In this document: positions 50,694-59,902 of the stretch, piece by piece | Position numbering within the stretch: the stretch's first letter is position 1 | Layout: the number at the start of each line of letters is the position of its first letter | NCBI RefSeq assembly: GCF_004135585.1 | Contig: NZ_CP035501.1 | Span: 4,349,501-4,413,500 of the forward strand | DNA: 64,000 nt | From: Sphingosinicella sp. BN140058 | Lineage (GTDB): Bacteria; Pseudomonadota; Alphaproteobacteria; Sphingomonadales; Sphingomonadaceae | Direction: 5' to 3' | Position numbers and translations under genes: made by a program | The notes under the pieces: model-generated | What the model was told of the DNA's origin: nothing | The model's input: only the letters and a program-made list of their open reading frames with translations | The model's database searches: none

Positions 50694-51017
50694 ATGGTGA
50701 AGGCTGAATGGGGCACGAAGCGGACTTGTCCGAAATGCGGCACCCGCTTCTACGATCTCGGCAAGGAAGACCCGGTGACCTGCATCCAGTGCGGCGTCGC
50801 ATGGGATCCGGAACCGGTGCTGAAATCCAAGCAGCCGCTGCCGTTCGATGCGCCGAAGAAGGCGGTCGATCTGGACGAGAAGGAGGACGTGGATCTCGCG
50901 GCCGAAGATCTCGAGATCGATGACGATGCCGAGGAGAATCCGGACGACGAGGTCGATCTCGGCGGCGATGACGACATCGGCGTGCCCGGCGCGGGCGACG
51001 ACGAAGACGAGGTTTGA
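50694..51017 (+). CDS. TIGR02300 family protein (FYDLN zinc-ribbon, acidic tail)
   Basis: A 107-residue protein. The N-terminal part KRTCPKCGTRFYDLGKEDPVTCIQCG is the FYDLN zinc ribbon with two CxxC pairs. The C-terminal half is strongly acidic (DLDEKEDVDLAAEDLEIDDDAEE). The family is of unknown function but conserved next to aroA in alphaproteobacteria. GTGGAG precedes the ATG. Confidence 0.9.
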   Translation: MVKAEWGTKRTCPKCGTRFYDLGKEDPVTCIQCGVAWDPEPVLKSKQPLPFDAPKKAVDLDEKEDVDLAAEDLEIDDDAEENPDDEVDLGGDDDIGVPGAGDDEDEV

Positions 51018-51114
51018 AGATCTCGTTTTAACCGGCTTGACGGGCGCCGCCGGCCTCTTCTAAAGGCGGCGCCACCAGCCCGGCGGTCCAGACGCCGGCG
51101 CTTCGAAAAGGTTT

Positions 51115-51190
51115 GGGGCCGTAGCTCAGCTGGGAGAGCGTCGCAATGGCATTGCGAAGGTCAGGGGTTCGATCCCCCTCGGCTCCACCA
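51115..51190 (+). tRNA. tRNA-Ala (anticodon GGC)
   Basis: A 76-nt plus-strand tRNA with acceptor GGGGCCG / CGGCTCC. The D arm is TAGCTCAGCTGGGAGAGC and the anticodon stem TCGCA/TGCGA. Loop ATGGCAT gives anticodon GGC (alanine). The T arm has GGTTCGATCCC, and CCA is encoded. The 357 bases after it hold no gene. Confidence 0.95.
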
Positions 51191-51519
51191 TTCAAGAAAA
51201 GATGACGTGCAGATGCAGGCGCCTTGCCAAGGCCGGCGCCGGCGCTTCCACGTCTCCGTTCCACATTCCGATCGGGTCTTGGCGGAGCGTGCTGCAACGA
51301 TCCCTGCTCGGGCGCTCCCTGAACAATGATTGATCCGCGTATCAGCGCTCACGGATATTCGTCTCGAAGTTTTCAAAAGGATCGAGAAGGCCGTAGGCCG
51401 GTACGAAGCCGAGCGTCTTTACGCGCATGCCGACGGCCGTTGAGCGGGGGCAGTCGTTTCGTGAACAGCGTGTTAGCCACGCGTCTTGACCAAATCTAAT
51501 CCGCCGACGGCTCATGACA

Positions 51520-51539
51520 CCTCTGAAAAATTCAGGAGG
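51520..51539 (+). promoter_or_regulatory. hairpin covering the ribosome site of the adhesin gene
   Basis: CCTCTGAA-AAA-TTCAGGAGG folds into a stem with a one-base bulge. The 3' arm contains AGGAGG, the Shine-Dalgarno of the gene at 51548. Pairing could hide the ribosome site. The structure is short, so any control is conjecture. Confidence 0.35.
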
Positions 51540-51547
51540 GGTGATCC

Positions 51548-54500
51548 ATGCCTTCATTCACGTCCGGGACGGCCTATACCGTTGACGAGAACAACCTGAT
51601 TGCGGCGCGCATCACCGCCACAGACGCCGAAGGCGATCCGATCACCTACAGCTTCGCAAACTTCAGCGAAGTCGTGAACGTCTCCATCGCCGCTTATTAC
51701 GACGCTTCGAAATTCTATATCGACCCGCGCACCGGCGTCATCACCTTCAACAAGGCGCCGAATTTCGAAGCGCCGGACGATTACGGCCGTGACGGCACCT
51801 ACGACCTGATGATCAAGATTACGGACGGTGCCGAGACGGCGTTCCAGCTGATCACCATTACCGTCGGCAACGTAAACGAAGGCCTGTTCATCGCCTCGAA
51901 CGGCGGCGCCGCCAGCGCCTCCTTCTCAATCGCGGAAGGCCAGACGGTCGCGACAACGGTGGTTGCGCGCGATTTTACCGGGCCTTCGGTAACCTACAGC
52001 ATCACCGGCGGCTACGACGCATCGAGGTTCACGATCGACGCCGCCACCGGTGTGCTCAGCTTCGTGACTGCACCCGACCACGAGTCGCCGGCCGATTTCG
52101 GCCGCAACGGCGTCTATGACGTCGTCGTTTCGGCGACCGACGGCACGGTCACGGACAGCCAGACGCTTGCGATCTCCATCGCCGACGTCAACGAAGCGCC
52201 GGCGATCTGGAGCAACAACGGCGCCGAGTCCGCGGCCGTGACGGTCGCCGAGAATCAAAGCTGGTCGTTCATGACCCTCTACGCGACCGATCCCGAGAGG
52301 AACGCGCTCACCTATTCGATCGTCGGCGGCGCCGACGCGGCCTTGTTCACGATCAACGCCAGCACCGGCGGGCTCGCCTTCATTGCGGGACCGAATTTCG
52401 AGGTGCCTTCGGGTTCGGATGGCGATAACGTCTACCATGTCGTGGTGGCGGCGAGCGACGGCTCGCTGATCGACACGCAGGCGCTTGCCGTCACGGTCGC
52501 CAATGTCAACGAGCGGCCCGTGTTCACAAATTTCAACACGGTCCCCGCCCCGACCATCATGGTCGCCGAGAACAGCCTTGCGGTTGCGACCTTGAACGCA
52601 GTCGATCCGGAGGGTCGAGCGGTGACCTATTCGCTGGCCGGCACGGATGCGGCGAGGTTTACGATCGACGCTGCGAGCGGTGTGCTGAGCTTCGTCGCCG
52701 CGCCGGACTATGAAGCGCCGAACGACTTCGGTGCGAACCGAGTCTACAATATCGAGGTCCGCGCCAGCGACGGTGCCATTGTGACGAGCGAGTCGCTTCA
52801 GATCGAGGTGAGCGACGAGAATGAGGGAGTGCCGACGTTCACTTCGAATGGCGGCGGCGATCATGCCGTGATCTCAATCGCGGAGAATAGCGGCAACGTG
52901 ACGATCCTTGCGGCCGAGGACTCGGACTCTGACGGGTTGCAATTCGGGATCGACGGCGGCGCCGACGCGCACTTGTTCGAATATGACGCCGCCACCCGGA
53001 CCTTGCGCTTCCGGGAGCTGCCCGACTTCGAGCAGCCGGCCGACGCCGATGGTGACGGGGTCTATGAGGTGCGCGTCGGAGTGACCGACGGCTTCCTGTT
53101 CGACTATCAGACGCTGTCGATCACGGTCGAAGATGTCGACGACGGGGTCGCGTTCGAGACGGCGGAGCGCACCTTCGATGTTGCGGAGAACGACGTCGCG
53201 ATCGGCTATGTTCAGGTCGGCCCGGCCACCCCGCGAGAGGCCCGCTACGAGATTGCCGGTGGCGCCGATGCGGGGCTGTTCGCGATCGATCGCACCTCGG
53301 GTGCGCTGAGGTTCATTTCTGCGCCGGACTTCGAGAACCCGGCCGATGCCGACGGCGACAATGTCTTTGACGTTATCGTACTCGCCAGCGACGGCAGTTC
53401 GAGCGACACTCAGGCCGTCAGCGTCACCGTGGCAAACGCGTTGGAGCCCGTCGTCTTCGAATCCGCCCAGTTGACCTATTATCTGCCTGAGAACGGCCTG
53501 ATCGAGGTGAGCTCGACCGCCGCGGGCGGAGACGGACCGATCACCTATTCGCTCGGCGGCAAGGATGCCGTCCTGTTCGACATCGACTCTGCCACGGGCT
53601 CGATCCATTTACGCGGAGCACCCGGCTCTTCGACGCTCGATTTCGAGGCGCCCGCCGATCATGATTTCGACAATGTCTATCGCCTCACCGTAGTCGCTTC
53701 CGCGGGCAATTCGACAGCGTTCCAGGAGCTCTCCCTGACCATCACAAACGTCAACGAAGGCCTCGCGATCTTCTCGGATGGGGGCGGCGAAGAGGCCCAG
53801 CTCAGCGTCGCCGAGAATAGCCGCATCGTCACGACCGTCCAGGCCAAGGACGAGGACGGCGAACCGGCCCGCTACTATATTGCCGGCGGCGCCGATGCCT
53901 CACGCTTCACCATCGACGTCAACACCGGCGTCCTGCAGTTCGTCGCGGCGCCCGATTTCGAGACGCCGCGCGATTCGAATGGCGACAATGTCTATCGCCT
54001 AGCCGTGGTTGCCACCGACGGCGCGTTCGAGGATTTCCAGACCCTGTCGATCCAAGTGAAGGATGTGGCGGAAGGTGGCGGCGTGATTTACGGCACGAGC
54101 GCCAGCGAGACCTTCTCGCCGTCGGCCTCGCGTCGCACCACGGAAGGCGCCGATACGGTTTACGCCCGCGAAGGGCAGGACACGATCTATGGCGTCGGCG
54201 GCGACGACCTCCTCTACGGCGAGGGTGGCGACGATGTGCTGATCGGCGGCGCCGGTGTAGACCGGCTCAGTGGAGGGCTCGGCGCGGATCTGTTCGTGTT
54301 CCAGTCGATCGGCGAGTCTCGCCTCGGGTCGGCCGACATGATCACCGACTTCGTGCGTTCCCAAGGGGACCGGATCCACCTCGGCAGCATCGACGCCAAC
54401 ACGAAGCTGTCCGGCGACCAGGCATTCAAGTTCATCGGCGGGCAGTCGTTCACCTCCACGCCGGGTCAGCTTCGCGTGGAGACATCCGGTGGCAACACGA

Positions 54501-54595
54501 TTATCTACGGCGACGTGGACGGCAACGGCGTGGCGGACCTTCAAATCGTGCTTCACGGCCAGATCCCGCTGGTGGCGAGCGACTTCATACTTTGA
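51548..54595 (+). CDS. large cadherin-like/RTX protein, probable type I secreted adhesin
   Basis: A 1015-residue protein. Eight cadherin-like repeats of ~100 residues lie at about 1-112, 113-218, 219-325, 326-427, 428-533, 534-634, 635-738 and 739-845. Each carries an AEN.. strand, then F.ID..TG.L.F...PDFE.P.D..GDN.Y...V.ASDG. RTX nonapeptides follow at ~866-915 (GREGQDTIYGVGGDDLLYGEGGDDVL). A serralysin/M10-type C-terminal secretion domain (916-1015) ends it. There is no N-terminal signal, which fits type I export by an ABC/adaptor/TolC system; none is encoded nearby. Calcium would stabilise the repeats. AGGAGGGG precedes the ATG. Confidence 0.88.
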   Translation: MPSFTSGTAYTVDENNLIAARITATDAEGDPITYSFANFSEVVNVSIAAYYDASKFYIDPRTGVITFNKAPNFEAPDDYGRDGTYDLMIKITDGAETAFQLITITVGNVNEGLFIASNGGAASASFSIAEGQTVATTVVARDFTGPSVTYSITGGYDASRFTIDAATGVLSFVTAPDHESPADFGRNGVYDVVVSATDGTVTDSQTLAISIADVNEAPAIWSNNGAESAAVTVAENQSWSFMTLYATDPERNALTYSIVGGADAALFTINASTGGLAFIAGPNFEVPSGSDGDNVYHVVVAASDGSLIDTQALAVTVANVNERPVFTNFNTVPAPTIMVAENSLAVATLNAVDPEGRAVTYSLAGTDAARFTIDAASGVLSFVAAPDYEAPNDFGANRVYNIEVRASDGAIVTSESLQIEVSDENEGVPTFTSNGGGDHAVISIAENSGNVTILAAEDSDSDGLQFGIDGGADAHLFEYDAATRTLRFRELPDFEQPADADGDGVYEVRVGVTDGFLFDYQTLSITVEDVDDGVAFETAERTFDVAENDVAIGYVQVGPATPREARYEIAGGADAGLFAIDRTSGALRFISAPDFENPADADGDNVFDVIVLASDGSSSDTQAVSVTVANALEPVVFESAQLTYYLPENGLIEVSSTAAGGDGPITYSLGGKDAVLFDIDSATGSIHLRGAPGSSTLDFEAPADHDFDNVYRLTVVASAGNSTAFQELSLTITNVNEGLAIFSDGGGEEAQLSVAENSRIVTTVQAKDEDGEPARYYIAGGADASRFTIDVNTGVLQFVAAPDFETPRDSNGDNVYRLAVVATDGAFEDFQTLSIQVKDVAEGGGVIYGTSASETFSPSASRRTTEGADTVYAREGQDTIYGVGGDDLLYGEGGDDVLIGGAGVDRLSGGLGADLFVFQSIGESRLGSADMITDFVRSQGDRIHLGSIDANTKLSGDQAFKFIGGQSFTSTPGQLRVETSGGNTIIYGDVDGNGVADLQIVLHGQIPLVASDFIL

Positions 54596-54823
54596 GGTCT
54601 GCGCGGCGCGGAGGCGGAATTGGCGGTGTTCACCGAGACCGTTTCAGAACGCGCTGATCGGGGCCCCTGACGTGGTGTAGCTTGGCCAACCTGGTCCCGG
54701 CGACCGGCATTGATCGGGCGGTGCTTCTCCTGCTCACGGCTTGCCACCTTCGTTCGCGGATCGTTATTGCGGACCTCGGGAGATTGCGGCCGTTCTTCCC
54801 GGCGCAGTCGCGACAAGGGGGTG

Positions 54824-56995
54824 ATGATGTCGAGCCGTTTGCGTGGGGGCTTTTTCCTCTTTCTGACGACCTTGATTCTTCCGGCCGCCTTTGTCGCGCT
54901 TGGCCTGTGGCAGCAGCAGCGCGCGCCGGAGCACCATGCCGAGATCGTCGCGCAGCACCAGGACGTTGCTCGGGTCCTCGCCGATCTCGAAGCTTCAGGC
55001 GCCGGTGAGGTGCGATCGAGCATCGCGGACATGCCTCAGCTCCGCACCAACGGCATGGTCTATGTCGGACCCGCAGCGCTGAGCGTCGCTGAGGCGGAGC
55101 TGAAGCGGCTCGATCGGGCGCTGCTGGTGTCGAGCGTCCGAAATCATCTGCCGACGGCGGTCGTCCTCTGCGCCGCCATCGTGCTGACGATCTCGCTGGT
55201 GACGCTGCTCGGCGCAAACCTGCTCGGACGCGCGGGGCGGCGTTCGCGGGATGCGCTCGAACGCGGTTTCGATCTGGTGCGGCGGATCCTGCCGATATTG
55301 CTCGGCATGCAAGTCGTCCTGACGGCACTCGGCATCGTTGCAGCGGTCGCCTTCGAAGCCGAGCCGCTGCTCGAACTCGACAATCCAAACGGCCGCGAAT
55401 TCAAGATGATGGCGATTGCCGTGATCGTGATGGGCCTGTCGCTCTGGACGGCAGGCAAGGCCGTCTTCAACCTTCGCGCCACACTTGCCCTGTTCCAACC
55501 CGATCCGCTCGAGATCGACGGGCGCAGCCTCTCGCGTGCTCAGGCGCCGGGCCTATGGCAATGGGTCGAGGGTCTGGCAGACCGGCTCGGCGCGCTGCGG
55601 CCGGATCAGATCGTCGTCGGACTTACCGGCGGGTTCTTCGTGACCTCGGGCCCGAAGTACCTGTCGCCGGGCGGCGAGACGTTTGAGGGACGGACATTGT
55701 ACCTGCCGTTGCCCTATCTCCCGTTGCTGCGTCAGGACGAAGCGGAGGCGATCGTCGGCCATGAGCTCGGCCATTTCACGGGCGGCGACACGGAATACAG
55801 CCTCCGCTTTCTGCCCATTTATGCCGGCGTCAACCGCTCGCTCGCCGCCATGGTGCTGGCCGGGCGGGGCGCCGATGGTTCGGAAGGCGTGATCACGCGT
55901 CCGGCGGTAGAGCTCGGCCTGTTCGTCATGAACAGATTCGATCGCGCGGTGATGCATTGGAGCCGCCTGCGAGAGTTTGCGGCCGACGAGGCCGGAGCGC
56001 GGATCACGTCCGCCGAGGCGGCCGCCCGCGCCCTGCTTCGCTACGATGCGGTGATGGGCCGCGTCGGCGAGGTGCTCGGCAGCGCCTTTCGAGAACCGCA
56101 CACCGCCCCCGACGATCTGGTCGCCGCCGCCTTCGCGCATGCGCGGCAGCGCGGGCTCGACAATCCCGCCGAGGAGCAGGAGGAGAGGGACGCACATCCG
56201 ACCGACACCCACCCGCCGCGACATCAGCGTCTCGCCGCACTCGGCATCGCGCCGGCACCGGCTTTGTTGCAGGACGTGATGGCGGCGCCCGCGGACGATG
56301 CACTGGGCCGCGTGTCGGCGCTGTTCGCCGATCCCGACGGGCTGTTCCGGGAATTGAGCGCGGACCTCGTCGGCGGCGCGCGCGCGGCACACCGGGCCTA
56401 CCGGGACGAGCTCCAAGCCGCAGCGGGCGCAATCGGCGAGGAGACGATCGTCGTGCGGGACAGCGGCGCCGCGGGTGGCTGGATCCTGATGCCGGTTGGC
56501 CTCGTCTTTGCCGCGATGGCGATCGGGGTGAAGGCAAGCGATGCCTTTCCCGAAGGCGCCGATCTGTTCGCCGGCATCATCGCGATCTTCGCCCTGCTGT
56601 TCATCGCGGCAGGCCTGTGGCTGGTGCGGCGGGGGGCAAGGCCGTTCGTCACCCTGTCGCCGGACGCGATCATCCTCGACGGAATCGATCGCCCGCTGGC
56701 GTGGAACGAGATCGAGCAGGTCGGCTATCATGTCGTCGGGCCCCCCGCGAAGACCCGGGGGCTGCGCTTCAGTGTGTTCCTGAAGCCGGACGCAGCATTT
56801 CCGAGGCGGGCAAGAGGGCGACGGGCGCGGTTCAAGGCAAAGCAGCGCAAGATCGAAATCCGGTCGATGCGATTCCGCGACGTCACGGCGCAGGATTTTG
56901 CCGAGCTGATCCATCGGTATCGGGTTGCCGACGATGCACGCGCCGTGCTCGAGCGGGAAGGTCGGGCGCTCTCGGCAGCGCTCGGCGAAGGCTGA
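54824..56995 (+). CDS. M48 family membrane metallopeptidase with extended C-terminus
   Basis: A 723-residue protein. TM segments lie at ~10-28, ~110-130, ~160-178 and ~197-212. The zinc motif is HELGH (313-317), with the third ligand in REFAADEAG (E384 region). A further membrane pair lies at ~545-595. The last ~130 residues are a soluble domain with an Arg/Lys-rich stretch (RRARGRRARFKAKQRKIEIRSMRF). M48 (Ste24/HtpX-type) enzymes cleave membrane or misfolded proteins. The C-terminal extension is not part of HtpX, and I do not recognise it. The ATG at 54824 or 54827 follows AAGGGGG. It converges on gspN by one base gap. Confidence 0.85.
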   Translation: MMSSRLRGGFFLFLTTLILPAAFVALGLWQQQRAPEHHAEIVAQHQDVARVLADLEASGAGEVRSSIADMPQLRTNGMVYVGPAALSVAEAELKRLDRALLVSSVRNHLPTAVVLCAAIVLTISLVTLLGANLLGRAGRRSRDALERGFDLVRRILPILLGMQVVLTALGIVAAVAFEAEPLLELDNPNGREFKMMAIAVIVMGLSLWTAGKAVFNLRATLALFQPDPLEIDGRSLSRAQAPGLWQWVEGLADRLGALRPDQIVVGLTGGFFVTSGPKYLSPGGETFEGRTLYLPLPYLPLLRQDEAEAIVGHELGHFTGGDTEYSLRFLPIYAGVNRSLAAMVLAGRGADGSEGVITRPAVELGLFVMNRFDRAVMHWSRLREFAADEAGARITSAEAAARALLRYDAVMGRVGEVLGSAFREPHTAPDDLVAAAFAHARQRGLDNPAEEQEERDAHPTDTHPPRHQRLAALGIAPAPALLQDVMAAPADDALGRVSALFADPDGLFRELSADLVGGARAAHRAYRDELQAAAGAIGEETIVVRDSGAAGGWILMPVGLVFAAMAIGVKASDAFPEGADLFAGIIAIFALLFIAAGLWLVRRGARPFVTLSPDAIILDGIDRPLAWNEIEQVGYHVVGPPAKTRGLRFSVFLKPDAAFPRRARGRRARFKAKQRKIEIRSMRFRDVTAQDFAELIHRYRVADDARAVLEREGRALSAALGEG

Positions 56996-56996
56996 G

Positions 56997-57614
56997 CTAA
57001 AGCCCTCGCTCCGGCAGGATCACGCCGCCGGGGCCGCGCAGCTCGGCCGTCGCGCGGACCCCGTCGAAGCGCAGGGTCAGGGTGCGACCGTCGCCGGTGA
57101 GCGGCAGCAACAACCGGTCGCCGACGCAGCGCGGGGTGCCTTCGAGAACCGGCAACGGCAGATCGGAGAGCGCTGCCTTGACCCGGCCGCGAGCCATGGC
57201 GCAACGGCCGTCGCGAGCCGCGAAGCTGAAATCGTGGAGCGCGAGCGCGGTGCGCGGCAACGGCCCGGAGCCGACCAGGTCGACGGTTCCGGTCAGGCCG
57301 CGGACGCTCGCGCCGCGCGTCGAAAAGGCCGCGCGTCCGCGAAGGCTGCCTGCTCCAGACCATTTGAGCGAAAGGATCGGCTCTCCGCCGGGGAGCGATA
57401 CTGGCAACGCCACCGCGTCCGGGGAGCCGAGGCGGAGACCGCCGATGCCGAGATCGACGAGGCGTCCGCGCCAGATGCTTCCCTCCGCGCCCCGCGCCGT
57501 CACCGCGCCCGCGACATGACTGGCCGCAACCTTCATCGGCACGGTCGCGCCCAGGCTAAGCAGAAGCGCGAGCCCGAACCAGGCGGCCTGCTTCACCGGA
57601 AAACCCGCGCTCAT
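56997..57614 (-). CDS. gspN: type II secretion system protein N
   Basis: A 205-residue protein with an N-terminal anchor (VKQAAWFGLALLLSLGATVPM). A GspN-like periplasmic body follows: GAVTARGAEGSIWRGRLVDLGIGGLRLGS, ILSLKWSGAGSLRGRAAFS, and a beta-rich tail. GspN is an accessory inner-membrane part of the type II secretion machine. ATGA overlap with gspC. It ends the cluster. Confidence 0.85.
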   Translation of the reverse strand: MSAGFPVKQAAWFGLALLLSLGATVPMKVAASHVAGAVTARGAEGSIWRGRLVDLGIGGLRLGSPDAVALPVSLPGGEPILSLKWSGAGSLRGRAAFSTRGASVRGLTGTVDLVGSGPLPRTALALHDFSFAARDGRCAMARGRVKAALSDLPLPVLEGTPRCVGDRLLLPLTGDGRTLTLRFDGVRATAELRGPGGVILPERGL

Positions 57615-58186
57615 GGCCGCACCGGCGGAGCGGAAGCGGGTGCGGCCGGGGGAAGCGGGGCGGTTCCGGTCGCAGGCGCCGGCGGCGCACCGACGACCTT
57701 GGCCGGACCGGATTGGTCCATGAACAATTGCTCCCGAACGCCATTGCGCAGCAGGGTGATGTTGTCGAAGCCAACGGCGGCGAGCGTCACCCCGTGCACC
57801 ACCTCCTCGCCGACCCCGAAACTGTGCTGGACGCCGTCGGGGGTGGCAATGATCGCGGACCCGCGCGACGATCCCTGATCCTGCCGCACGCCGTGCAGGC
57901 TGAGGTTGAGCGACGTCACCACGATGGTCCCGCCACGCGCCCCGGTGGGGAAGAAAGGGTCGGTCTCGCGCAGCACGGAGAGCGCCGGGGCGGCCGGCTG
58001 CCGCATCTGCGGCTCCCATGCGCCGATCGCGCCCACCGGCACGAGCAGCGCCCAGATTAGAGCCGCGCACTGAAAGGCGAGCGCCGCGAGCAGGGCCGCC
58101 TCGATCCATCTCTGCCACGATCCGGCGCGCAGCCGCGCACGCGCGCCGGCAAACGGGAATGCTGCCAAATTCATCGAAATCGCCAT
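57611..58186 (-). CDS. gspC: type II secretion system protein C
   Basis: A 191-residue protein: N-terminal TM WIEAALLAALAFQCAALIWALLVP, then a homology-region domain (LNLSLHGVRQDQGSSRGSAIIATPDGVQHSFGVGEEVVHGVTLAAVGFDNITLLRNGVREQL). The tail is Pro/Ala-rich with no PDZ domain. GspC links inner- and outer-membrane parts. The ATG at 58186 has GGAG six bases upstream. Separated from gspO by 16 bases. Confidence 0.85.
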   Translation of the reverse strand: MAISMNLAAFPFAGARARLRAGSWQRWIEAALLAALAFQCAALIWALLVPVGAIGAWEPQMRQPAAPALSVLRETDPFFPTGARGGTIVVTSLNLSLHGVRQDQGSSRGSAIIATPDGVQHSFGVGEEVVHGVTLAAVGFDNITLLRNGVREQLFMDQSGPAKVVGAPPAPATGTAPLPPAAPASAPPVRP

Positions 58187-58202
58187 GTCCGCTCCGCAAA
58201 TC

Positions 58203-58931
58203 TCATGAAGCCGCAATCAGCCAGAGCGGCCATGCGGCGATCGCCATCAATGTTCCGAGGGGCAAAGCGTCGCTTCCGGAAACCGGATGGCCCGAAAACC
58301 GCCGCACGGCGACGTGGGCAAGGCCGATCAGCCCCGCTGCGAGCAGAACCAACGGCAATTGCTGCCAGCCGAGCCAGGCACCGATCGCGGCGAGCAGTTT
58401 AGGATCGCCGCCGCCCAGCCCTTCCCGACGGCGTAGTGCTCGATAGGCGAGGGCGATCAGCGCCAGGCTTGCATAGCCGGTGACCGCGCCGGCGAGCCGG
58501 TCGACGAGCGCGGGGCCGAGCCCAAGCGCGGCGACCGCGAGGCCTGCGGGGACGAGCGGCAGGGTCAGCCTGTCCGGAAGCCAATGATGTTCGGCATCGA
58601 GCGCGGCCAGGATCAGCAACCACCAGCCGAACAGGGCGGAGGCGAGGCCGAGCGGGTTACCATGGGCCAGGGCGGCGGCGAGACCGATCGCCACTGCCGC
58701 AACCTCCATCGCGACATGGCGCGGATCGATCCGAACCCGGCAGCCGCCGCATCGGCCACGCAAGGCGATCCACGAGAGGATCGGCACCATCTCCGCTGGT
58801 GTCAGCGTGCGGCGGCAGTCGTCGCAACGCGAGCGCCCGGCAATTGCGGTCTCCCCCGCGGGCCAGCGGATCAGCAGGACGGCGAGGAAGCTGCCGACGA
58901 TCGCGCCGGCGAGGGGAAGGCCGACGATCAT
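58203..58931 (-). CDS. gspO: prepilin peptidase (A24)
   Basis: A 242-residue inner-membrane aspartic peptidase that cuts and methylates prepilins. The N-terminal zinc-type Cys set is CDDC (36-39) and CGGC (61-64). The catalytic Asps are D112 (ALDAEHHWLPD) and D176 (GGGDPKLL). Several TM segments are present. The start overlaps gspK by ATGA. It could also process the Tad-type pilins in this window. Confidence 0.9.
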   Translation of the reverse strand: MIVGLPLAGAIVGSFLAVLLIRWPAGETAIAGRSRCDDCRRTLTPAEMVPILSWIALRGRCGGCRVRIDPRHVAMEVAAVAIGLAAALAHGNPLGLASALFGWWLLILAALDAEHHWLPDRLTLPLVPAGLAVAALGLGPALVDRLAGAVTGYASLALIALAYRALRRREGLGGGDPKLLAAIGAWLGWQQLPLVLLAAGLIGLAHVAVRRFSGHPVSGSDALPLGTLMAIAAWPLWLIAAS

Positions 58932-59902
58932 GACTCGCGCGTCCAGCTGCGCTGCACCAGCCGGCTCGGCGCCTGCCGCGCATCGATCAGACTGGTTTCG
59001 AACATGTCGCTGCCGGCGAAATCGCCTTCGATGTCGACACGCACCCAATGCGGCCGCACCGCAAATTGCGAGGCCGTCTCGGTAGTCGGAAAACGGTCGG
59101 CAAGGGCGGGGCTGTTCCAGAAGGCTTGCACGCTCTGCCAACCGCCCGGCGGCCGTGCGGCGATCGCAGCGCGCGCGACATCGGCCGGGATCTGCTCGGG
59201 CGAGAGCATCGCCAGTAGCGGCGCCTGATCCGGAGCGAGGCCGTTGACGTTGACCGGGGAGAGATCGGTAACCGGCAAAGCGCAGATCAGGGGACGCACG
59301 GCTTCATACACTTCTGGGGTCACGCCAGAGACCGCGCGAAGTTCGCTGCGATCGACGAACAGGCTGTTGGCGGTGCGATACTGCCGATAGGCCTCGTCCT
59401 CGCCGCCCGCGGGCAATGCTGCGGTGTCGCTGTCGATCCAGTCGGTTGCGGCGGCGGCAACCTGCCGCGCCTTTGCCTCGGGGATTCCGAGCACCCGCAT
59501 CAGGCCGGTGAACTGGGCGATGCCGACCGGGCGGGCACGCAGGCCGACCGCTGCATTGCCCTGCACGAGCGAGTTCAGGTTGAAGCAATTGCCGCCGTCG
59601 CGAATGCGGGCGGTGACGGTGCCCCCTTCCGGCAGGGTGATCGTCCGGGTCTGGCCGGACGGTTTCATCTCGAGCGGCGCCGAGCCCGTATCTCGGCCAA
59701 GCAGATCGTCGATCTGCAAGGTCACCAGCATCTCGACGCCGTCGGCATAGGCACGTGCCTGGCCGACCGCCGAGGCATTGGCGGCGAGGGCGGTGGCGAA
59801 ACGAAGCCGCTCCAGCGCCGACGCGGCCACCGCGCCGATCACGGCGACGAGCACGAGCACGGTGATCAGCGCCGCCCCTTTTTCGCGCGGTGCCGGGGTC
59901 AT
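58928..59902 (-). CDS. gspK: type II secretion minor pseudopilin K
   Basis: A 324-residue pseudopilin. The N-terminus EKGAALITVLVLVAVIGAVAASALERLRFA is the prepilin helix, with Gly before the cleavage site and Ala at +5 in place of the usual Glu, a recognised trait of GspK. RDGGNCFNLNSLV and the helix-rich C-terminal domain (SPVNVNGLAPDQAPLLAMLS) complete it. It caps the pseudopilus tip. ATGA with both neighbours. Confidence 0.92.
   Translation of the reverse strand: MTPAPREKGAALITVLVLVAVIGAVAASALERLRFATALAANASAVGQARAYADGVEMLVTLQIDDLLGRDTGSAPLEMKPSGQTRTITLPEGGTVTARIRDGGNCFNLNSLVQGNAAVGLRARPVGIAQFTGLMRVLGIPEAKARQVAAAATDWIDSDTAALPAGGEDEAYRQYRTANSLFVDRSELRAVSGVTPEVYEAVRPLICALPVTDLSPVNVNGLAPDQAPLLAMLSPEQIPADVARAAIAARPPGGWQSVQAFWNSPALADRFPTTETASQFAVRPHWVRVDIEGDFAGSDMFETSLIDARQAPSRLVQRSWTRES

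Noticed and set aside
51115..51547. tRNA-Ala as the attachment site of an island carrying the adhesin
   Set aside because: No integrase gene and no direct repeat of the tRNA 3' end were found. Composition is like the neighbours.
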